Of a DNA stretch of 64,000 nt, positions 57,444-64,000 are shown one piece after another. Each line of letters opens with the position of its first letter. The stretch's first letter is position 1. A program made the position numbers and the translations under genes. This DNA comes from Candidatus Hebobacterum abditum (lineage in GTDB: Bacteria; Armatimonadota; Hebobacteria; Hebobacterales; Hebobacteraceae): positions 48,354 through 112,353 of the forward strand of contig JALGXW010000021.1 in assembly GCA_029821875.1 (NCBI GenBank), written 5' to 3'. The notes below the pieces were generated by a model, which searched no databases, was not told the DNA's origin, and saw only the letters and a list, made by a program, of their open reading frames with translations.

Positions 57444-59849
57444 CTACATCATCAGGTCGAAGGCGCGGGCTATGTAGACGGCCATCTGGTCTCGGGTGAC
57501 GACCCCCTCCGGATGGTAGTTCCCGTCTCCGTAGCCCTGCACGACCCCGTGCTCGTAGCAGTACTCGATGTGCTTGTAGGCCCAGAAGTCAGAGGCCACG
57601 TCGAGGAAGGTCGCCACAGCTGGCGGGTTATAGTCGGCCAGGCCCGCTTCGCCCGTGGGCGTGGCGATGGAGCGCGCGATGTAGACGGCCATCTGCCCGC
57701 GGTCCACCTCCAGCGCTGGCTTGTACTCTCCGTCCAGATATCCCTGGACGACGTTTTGCAGCACCGTGTACTCGATGTAGTCGAAAGCCCACTGATCGGT
57801 CGGCACGTCTGGGAAGCTCGGCTCGGCCGGTCCCGTCGGGACATTGTCGTCGCCGCCGGCAAGGCTGCGCGCGATGTAGACGGCCATCTGGTCCCGGCTC
57901 ACTGGCAGCAGCGGCTTGTAGTCTCCCTCGGCGTAGCCCGCGACAACCGCCGCGTCGACACAGGCCATGATCTCCTCGAACGCCCAGTAGTCCTCGGGGA
58001 CATCGGTGAAGGTGATCAGATCGATCGTGTCGGTCGCCTCGGGCGACGCGTTCCCGACGGCGTCGCGACACTGGAGCCCGACGGTCTTCGTCCCCCTGTC
58101 GTGCGAGAGCTTCCACTCCCTCGAGGTCGCGAATGGCTCCCACTCGGTCCAGGCCTCGGTCTCGTTCCGGAGGCGCATTTCGGTCGCGTCGGTCGCGGTC
58201 AGCGTGAGCGTCACGACGCGTGCAGCGCCCTCCTCGATCACGATGCTCACATCTGCAGGCGCCGTCGCGTCGAGCAGGATCTCGTCGTAGTTCTCGGCCG
58301 ATAGATCGACGCCACTTCTCCCTTGGATGGAGACTCGCTTGATGCCGTCCCCGGCTGACAGCGTCCATGCCCGCGCGGTGCTCGCCGACTCCCAAGCCGT
58401 CCAGGCGTCGTCTTCGTTCCTGAACCGCAGCTCCGGGTAGTCACCCGGATCGATGGACAGCGTCACGGCAGGAGACGTCGTGTAATCGGCGTCGCCGTCG
58501 ATCACCAGGATCGGCGCTTGCGGCGAAAGCTGCTGACCGCGCACGAATATGTCGGGCCCGCCGTTCGTGTCGAGCAGGACGAGATTATCGGCGTAGGAGT
58601 CGAACGCTGACGTCAGCCCGTCGCCGCTCAGCGCCACCGAGTAGAAGCCGGCGTCATCGTTGCCCTGCTCGCCGGCCGTCGATACGGAGACGCGGGTCGT
58701 CGTTCCCCCGACTCGGTCGCGCACGAACACATCCCAGGCCCCGTTGGTGTCGCCGGCGACGAGGTTGCTCGCCAGCGACGCGAAGGCGACGTAGCGCCCG
58801 TCATCGCTGATGGCGAGCATCCACGACTCGCCTCCCGAATCCTCGTCGCCCTGGGCGCTCGCGCTGGATATCGACACGAGTTCTGTTCGCCCGGTGAGGA
58901 GGTCTCGCACGAACACGTCGCACTTCCCGTTCGTATCACCCGGCACCAGATTGCTTGCATAGGACGCGAACACCACATACCGGCCGTCCGGCGTTACCGC
59001 GGTTCCCCCCGCGGCGTCGCCGTTGCCCTGCGCGCCTGTGATATCCGCCACTGACACGCGGGCAGTGGTCGGCGTGACCGCGTCGCGGAGGAACACGTCT
59101 GAGTATCCATTCGTATCGCCGGACACGATGTCAGTGGCGTTGGATCGGAAGGCGACGTACCGGCCATCGGGACTCATGCTCGGCTTCATTGATGTGCCGT
59201 TGGGAGAATCGCCCTCCCGAGACACGGAGACGGCCGTCACCGACGGACTCGGAGTCGCTAGATCGGCCAGGTAGATCCCGGGCCAGCCGTACTCTTCATC
59301 GAGGATGAGATTGGTGGCCTCAGACTGGAACGCCACATACCGGCCGTCGCTGCTGATGGCGCAGGCCGTCGATTTCTCGTTCGCGGGCCCGGTCGGCGAC
59401 ACCGACACAAGCAGTGTCAGCTCTGTCTGCAGGTCGCGCACGAAGACGTCCATGTACTCGTTCGCGTCGCCGGACACGAGGTCGTTCGCCATGGAACAGA
59501 ACGCGACGTAGCGCCCGTCGTCGCTGACATCGGGATACATCGAGTGGTTGTTCCCTGGCTCGCCGGCGTCTGACCTCGAGATTAGTTCAATCGTGCCGAA
59601 CAACCGATCTCGCACGAATACGTCGAAGAACGAGTTCTCATCGTCCGCCACGATGTTCCCCGCTCCGGAATAGAAGCACACGTATTGGGCGTCCGCGCTG
59701 AGGGACGCACCCCAGGACGGCCCGTTGGCCGAGCCGCCGTAATCCGTGAGACTGGCGCGCTCCGTCACCACCTGCGCGGCAGCGGGGATTGCCACCAATC
59801 CTAACACACAGAGAATCAGCGCTGGTCGCAGTATCCGTCTCCCCAGCAT
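57444..59849 (-). CDS. Secreted PD40/TolB-like beta-propeller protein with three C-terminal SLH domains
   Basis: Repeated SPDGRYVAFRSNATDIVSGDTNGYSDVFLRD units; three SLH repeats (FTDVPEDYWAFEEIMACVDAAVVAGYAEGDYKPLLPVSRDQMAVYIARS and similar). Confidence 0.92.
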   Translation of the reverse strand: MLGRRILRPALILCVLGLVAIPAAAQVVTERASLTDYGGSANGPSWGASLSADAQYVCFYSGAGNIVADDENSFFDVFVRDRLFGTIELISRSDAGEPGNNHSMYPDVSDDGRYVAFCSMANDLVSGDANEYMDVFVRDLQTELTLLVSVSPTGPANEKSTACAISSDGRYVAFQSEATNLILDEEYGWPGIYLADLATPSPSVTAVSVSREGDSPNGTSMKPSMSPDGRYVAFRSNATDIVSGDTNGYSDVFLRDAVTPTTARVSVADITGAQGNGDAAGGTAVTPDGRYVVFASYASNLVPGDTNGKCDVFVRDLLTGRTELVSISSASAQGDEDSGGESWMLAISDDGRYVAFASLASNLVAGDTNGAWDVFVRDRVGGTTTRVSVSTAGEQGNDDAGFYSVALSGDGLTSAFDSYADNLVLLDTNGGPDIFVRGQQLSPQAPILVIDGDADYTTSPAVTLSIDPGDYPELRFRNEDDAWTAWESASTARAWTLSAGDGIKRVSIQGRSGVDLSAENYDEILLDATAPADVSIVIEEGAARVVTLTLTATDATEMRLRNETEAWTEWEPFATSREWKLSHDRGTKTVGLQCRDAVGNASPEATDTIDLITFTDVPEDYWAFEEIMACVDAAVVAGYAEGDYKPLLPVSRDQMAVYIARSLAGGDDNVPTGPAEPSFPDVPTDQWAFDYIEYTVLQNVVQGYLDGEYKPALEVDRGQMAVYIARSIATPTGEAGLADYNPPAVATFLDVASDFWAYKHIEYCYEHGVVQGYGDGNYHPEGVVTRDQMAVYIARAFDLMM

Positions 59850-60124
59850 GTCGTCTCCTTGTCGAGTCGTACTCCCCCAACGTAAACATCTGCCATTTCA
59901 GGCCCGCAAGAGAATATTCCATGGAGAATGGCCCCGCCCGTGCCGGATCAGCAACGGGCCGAGCCCCCTACGGCAGACGGTCTTTCTCGCAGACCGATGA
60001 TAGTCAGTCCCGGCCAGGCTAGAGTAACATTCCCTCTTTGAGGTCGTTTGACGCCATCAGGCAATTTCCCTAGACTCCCACCGCAGCCGCACGTCGACCG
60101 ACATGCAACCAGGAGGCATGCAGA

Positions 60125-60968
60125 ATGCTCCCCATTGAGGATCGGATTGGAATCTCGACTCACTTCATGCCGAGCGCCCACGGCGAAGACATCTACGACG
60201 CCATTCGGATGGTTCACGAGGCCGGCTTCGCCGGCTTCGAGGTGGTCCCAACTCTGGATCAGGCGCAGCTCGGCTACCCGGAGAACTACCCGAATGTCGG
60301 CCTCGATCTGCTCGAGGCCTCGGAGGCCGACCTCGACCGGCTGAAGGAGGCGCTCGGCGCCTTCAAGTGGACCACCATTCACTCGCCCCACCTCGACTGG
60401 AACCAGGCCAGCGCCAACCGGCACTTCCGCAAGCTCACCTGGGAATACTACGACAAGTGCGTCGAGCTGGCCGTGCACCTGAACGCGGCCGCGATGACCT
60501 TTCACATGGGCGGCGGCACGTGGGGCTACCAGCGAAGCAAGCAGACCGCCTGGCAGTACCTACGAGGTCGGTGGCTTCGACATACTGAAGTTCGTCTGCG
60601 ACCGCGTGGAGGGCTGGGGCATCAACATGGACATCGGCCACGCCTACATGAGCGTGCATGAGGATGAGCCCTACTTCCGCTTCTTCGACGAGTTCAAGGG
60701 CCGCATGGCCGAGATCCACCACAACGGGGTCAACCACTACTGGGGCCGCTACATGGAGCACCAGCCGCCCCACCTCAACAACATGATCGACTTCCAGCGC
60801 ACCTACGAGCGCCTGCGCGACGACGGCTACGAAGGCCCGATCGTGTGCGAGATTCAGGGGATGGACATCGCCCAGGTCATCCGCCACTGCCAGGAATCCA
60901 AAGACATGATCTCCGGCATCTGGCACGGCACGCTGAGCATGAAGAACCGGTGGTACGAAGCGACCTAG
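60125..60968 (+). pseudogene. Sugar phosphate isomerase/epimerase (xylose isomerase-like TIM barrel), frame disrupted near 60560
   Basis: Frame 1: MLPIEDRIGISTHFMPSAHGEDIYDAIRMVHEAGFAGFEVV...TFHMGGGTWGYQRSKQTAWQYL; continues in another frame as YEVGGFDILKFVCDRVEGWGINMDIGHAYMSVHEDEPYFRFFDEFKGRMAEIHHNGVN...VCEIQGM. Confidence 0.8.
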
Positions 60969-60995
60969 AGGCCATTCCAGAACTCTTGAAACCAA

Positions 60996-61069
60996 GACCC
61001 TTCGCTGCGCTCAGGGTGACACTTACGCCAGCAGCCTCTTGCGTGTCATTCTGAGCGAAGCGAAGAATC
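60996..61069. repeat. Imperfect palindromic intergenic repeat (27-nt arms)
   Basis: GACCCTTCGCTGCGCTCAGGGTGACAC / GTGTCATTCTGAGCGAAGCGAAGAATC, 22 of 27 positions complementary, 20-nt loop. Confidence 0.75.
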
Positions 61070-61189
61070 TCGGGTGCAGGGCAAGGCAGTTCGGGGATGA
61101 GTTCCAGCCAGCAACCTCCGGGAGGCTGAGCCGCTCAGCCGCGCCTCCGCTGCCGCAGAGACGATGTGCTCACCCTCGTGTCCCGAGGG

Positions 61190-62533
61190 TCACGGATAGA
61201 CGTGCTTCAGGGCCCCGGTCTGGGGGTCGAGGAGCGCAAGGCCCACTGGCTCTCGCTGCAGGACGACGAGGCGGTCTTGGCTATCCACGCCGGCTACCCG
61301 ATCGTCGGGCGAGAACTGGGGAAAGACGGCGCTGAGCGGCCGCGCGTTCCCCTGCGCGTCCACCAGGCAACACACTGACACCAGGGCGGCGTCACCTACG
61401 GGGAGGACACTGATGTTCCCGCCCTGCACAATGTCCGCCGGCAGCTTCATCACAGTCGGCTCCTTCTGCCCCACCTGCCAGCGCAGTCGTGACCCGGCGT
61501 ACAACGTGCGGCCGTCCTTCGACCAGATCAACCGGGTGAAGAAGATATCGTTCTGGGTCATCTCCGCCTCCAGCGTCGCCTGCGGTTCGTCGAGCCGGTA
61601 GACCCAGGTGCGCATCAGGCCGGTCCGCGTCTGCCCCGGCGCTATCTCCAGCCGGCAGATGGCGAGCCGGCGTCCATCCGGGGAGGGCACGAGTCGGTGG
61701 TTCTGGTGCTCCCAGCTTCCCCGCGCGAAGTCGCCCGGCCGGCGCAGGACTGGCGAGCGTGACCCGTCGGCGGGGCAGTATCGCAGGACCTCCCCACTTC
61801 TCTCGAGGAGGTAGATGGCGTCGCCGCCGGGCACCCAGGCCCAGTCTGTGAACACAGTGTAAGAGAAGGCCTCCCGGTACTCACCTTTTCGCACGTACTG
61901 GTGGTGTTTCCAAAGCTCCAGTTCCCGTCGTTCGGACCCGTCCGGGCGTAGTGTGAGGAGAGCCCCTTCGTATGTACTCCCCCCGTGAGTCTGCTTCACG
62001 ACTGCGAGCCAGTCACTGCGCGGCGACCACCTCATCTCATACGGGTCGCCCGCAGGGCCGGCGGCCCCCGTACCTACGGGATCAAAGTCCAGTCTCTCAA
62101 GTTCCTGGTGCCGAACGACGTCCCAGATGACAGGCAAGCCCTCCCGGATGACAGGACGGCCCTCGGGCCCAGGCAGGCAAGGCCTGCCTGGAGAGAAGAG
62201 AACCGCATAGCGATTGTCGGGGGAGAGCAACACTTGCTTGTGGCCCGGCCACCAGGCGAGGTCGCGCCCGCTCTTCAGGTCCACGAGCACGGTCACGGTC
62301 GCCCCCGGCACCCATTCGACCGCCTCCTGTACCTGCAAGGCCACTGTCTCGCCGTCGTCGGACATGGAGAGAAAGGAGCCGATCGCCTGCACCTTGCTCC
62401 GCTCATAGCCGCTGGCCGACCCCGCCGCAACACACATCAGCAGCAACACACACGTGCCGAGAGGCAAGTATCGCATTGGCATCCCCCATGTGCGCTCCCG
62501 CATCTCACACCACACGGCTCCCCAGGCCTTCAT
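61190..62533 (-). CDS. Secreted PD40/TolB-like beta-propeller protein
   Basis: Signal peptide MRYLPLGTCVLLLMCVAAGSASG; repeated SPDGRRLAICRL, SPRSDWLAVVKQ, SPDNRYAVLF motifs. Confidence 0.75.
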   Translation of the reverse strand: MKAWGAVWCEMRERTWGMPMRYLPLGTCVLLLMCVAAGSASGYERSKVQAIGSFLSMSDDGETVALQVQEAVEWVPGATVTVLVDLKSGRDLAWWPGHKQVLLSPDNRYAVLFSPGRPCLPGPEGRPVIREGLPVIWDVVRHQELERLDFDPVGTGAAGPAGDPYEMRWSPRSDWLAVVKQTHGGSTYEGALLTLRPDGSERRELELWKHHQYVRKGEYREAFSYTVFTDWAWVPGGDAIYLLERSGEVLRYCPADGSRSPVLRRPGDFARGSWEHQNHRLVPSPDGRRLAICRLEIAPGQTRTGLMRTWVYRLDEPQATLEAEMTQNDIFFTRLIWSKDGRTLYAGSRLRWQVGQKEPTVMKLPADIVQGGNISVLPVGDAALVSVCCLVDAQGNARPLSAVFPQFSPDDRVAGVDSQDRLVVLQREPVGLALLDPQTGALKHVYP

Positions 62534-62577
62534 CCGTTTTGACCTGTTCTGACCATGCGTTGTTCCGTGCTATGCGG

Positions 62578-63819
62578 CTACCGAAGCGACGAAGTCGCCT
62601 CTTCATGCTGCTGCAGAGCAGCGGCCAGGAACTCGCCGCGAGCCACGATTCTGGGTGGAGAACCGTCTGTTGGCACAGCATGAAACTCGACCGAATCTAC
62701 GTATGGCCCTGAGCACTGGACGATGATCTCCCCCGCGGAGGCCCAGGCATGGCCGCCCACCAGGGACCCCACCTCGGGTCGGAGGAGGCGCGCGCTCAAC
62801 CGGCCAAGGTCCACGATCCGTAGGGCGCCGTCTGGTGAGACGTACGCAATCGCATCCCCCTCAGGCGACCAGGCAAGACGGGCGGAGCGGAGCGGCCACG
62901 CCGTGTCAGTCTCTGTTCCCCTCTCGACGTCAACTACGTCGAATGCAAGCTCCCACTTGCCTGACTCCCCCCAGCGCCCGTGGACGTAGCCTACCTTCGC
63001 GTCACAGGGGCCGGGGAACACCGCGTATACGCCGTTCGTAGTCCCAACCACACTGGTGTCGATCTTGCCGTCTGCGGACACCCTCACGAGGCCAATCTGG
63101 TTGCCGACGCCGCCGTGAGGGTACGGAAAGGTGAGAACGCGTCCGTCCTGATCCCAGACGAAGCCGAACGTGGCCGAGCCGCGATCCACGACCCAAGAGG
63201 CCACTTCTTCGCAGTGCGGCAATGAGAGGAGCGATAGCTTGGTCTTCAGTTCTCCTGGAACAGCTAGCCGAGAGATCGCCAGCCATTCGCCCGATTGGCT
63301 GACCGCCGCGTTCCAAATCCCGAATCCTTGCTCCTCGAACACGAACTCACGCGTGCCCTCCGCGGGCCGGAACAGCCAGACCTGAGTCCTCTCATTGGCT
63401 GTGTCCCAGTGCACGTAGGTCAGAGCCGATGAGTCAGGAAGCCAGCGGAGTGTCCGGATGGGGATCATGTGGACAGTCGCGACGTGTACGAGCGTGTTCG
63501 CCTCTCCCGCCGATAGGTCGAGGAGCCAGAGCGAGTCAGTCCCTGTTCTGTGGGCCAACACGGCGAGAAAGGCGCCGTCAGGCGATGCAGACGCAGCCAT
63601 GACGCGCCATGCCTCTGGGTCGATCTGGACCGCCGCCCGGGACGCCGCCTCCGAGGGCACAGTGGACGATGGATGGGAGCATCCTGACAGCACGCTCGCA
63701 AGTACGACAAGCAGGACCAAGCAGAGCGGGAACGGACCGCGACAACGCAACGCGCCCCTGCTTCTCCCGCAAAGCGGCGTTCGAGGTGAGTTGCACTCCC
63801 GCTGTTCGCGTTGGTGCAT
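62578..63819 (-). CDS. PD40/TolB-like lipoprotein
   Basis: Lipobox VLASVLSGC; SASPDGAFLAVLAH, SPEGDAIAYVSPDGALRIVD propeller motifs. Confidence 0.75.
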   Translation of the reverse strand: MHQREQRECNSPRTPLCGRSRGALRCRGPFPLCLVLLVVLASVLSGCSHPSSTVPSEAASRAAVQIDPEAWRVMAASASPDGAFLAVLAHRTGTDSLWLLDLSAGEANTLVHVATVHMIPIRTLRWLPDSSALTYVHWDTANERTQVWLFRPAEGTREFVFEEQGFGIWNAAVSQSGEWLAISRLAVPGELKTKLSLLSLPHCEEVASWVVDRGSATFGFVWDQDGRVLTFPYPHGGVGNQIGLVRVSADGKIDTSVVGTTNGVYAVFPGPCDAKVGYVHGRWGESGKWELAFDVVDVERGTETDTAWPLRSARLAWSPEGDAIAYVSPDGALRIVDLGRLSARLLRPEVGSLVGGHAWASAGEIIVQCSGPYVDSVEFHAVPTDGSPPRIVARGEFLAAALQQHEEATSSLR

Positions 63820-64000
63820 TCCTGCACTGCCCCCTCTGTCTCTGGCGCTGATCCCCTCGCGGACAAGAGTGCGGATAATCCAGGGCCTTGCGAGTCTGGC
63901 CGAGAGCCAATTCCGGATGAACAGGCGCCGCGCAGCCGGCCCAATTCTAGCATCCCCGGCCCATCGGTGACAGAGCGCCCATCCGCTCCAGGCTGACGGC

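Noticed and set aside
1-64000. CRISPR arrays, prophage, integrases, transposases, rRNA operons
   Set aside because: Scanned for periodic repeats and for recombinase, phage and Cas motifs; none seen.

Overview
This 64 kb window is a GC-rich bacterial chromosome segment that appears to span the replication-origin neighbourhood. The order dnaA-dnaN-recF-DUF721(dciA-like) lies on the minus strand, and every gene I could call from 1 to about 23,060 is also minus. To the right the strands are mixed. Gene content points to a diderm, non-proteobacterial lineage: a TonB-dependent receptor with TonB/ExbD/ExbB, an SLH-domain protein, a SigH-type sigma factor and many PD40/TolB-like secreted proteins. 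I do not assign a taxon. No rRNA operon, CRISPR array, prophage or transposase was recognised. The most interesting signals are: (1) a contiguous minus-strand sulfur-trafficking island (MerR/two-CW regulator, CysK, DUF39 homocysteine-synthesis protein, NIL-ferredoxin, cysteine desulfurase, TusA-like, ThiF/MoeB, ThiS/MoaD, YeeE/TsuA) with a dyad-containing promoter; (2) a DEAD-box helicase whose conserved Q-motif region extends upstream of the first ATG and appears to start at ATC, followed by a three-way-junction-like leader before an RRM/RGG protein; (3) a nucleotidyltransferase/phosphomannomutase fusion whose PGM domain has lost its catalytic loops; (4) a tRNA-Gln-like gene with several stem mismatches next to an intact tRNA-Glu; (5) a TIM-barrel isomerase gene broken by an apparent internal deletion plus frameshift; (6) a dnaA upstream region with a consensus promoter, an exact 11-bp tandem repeat over the -35 and DnaA boxes. 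All calls come from reading the sequence and translations; no searches or folding were run.
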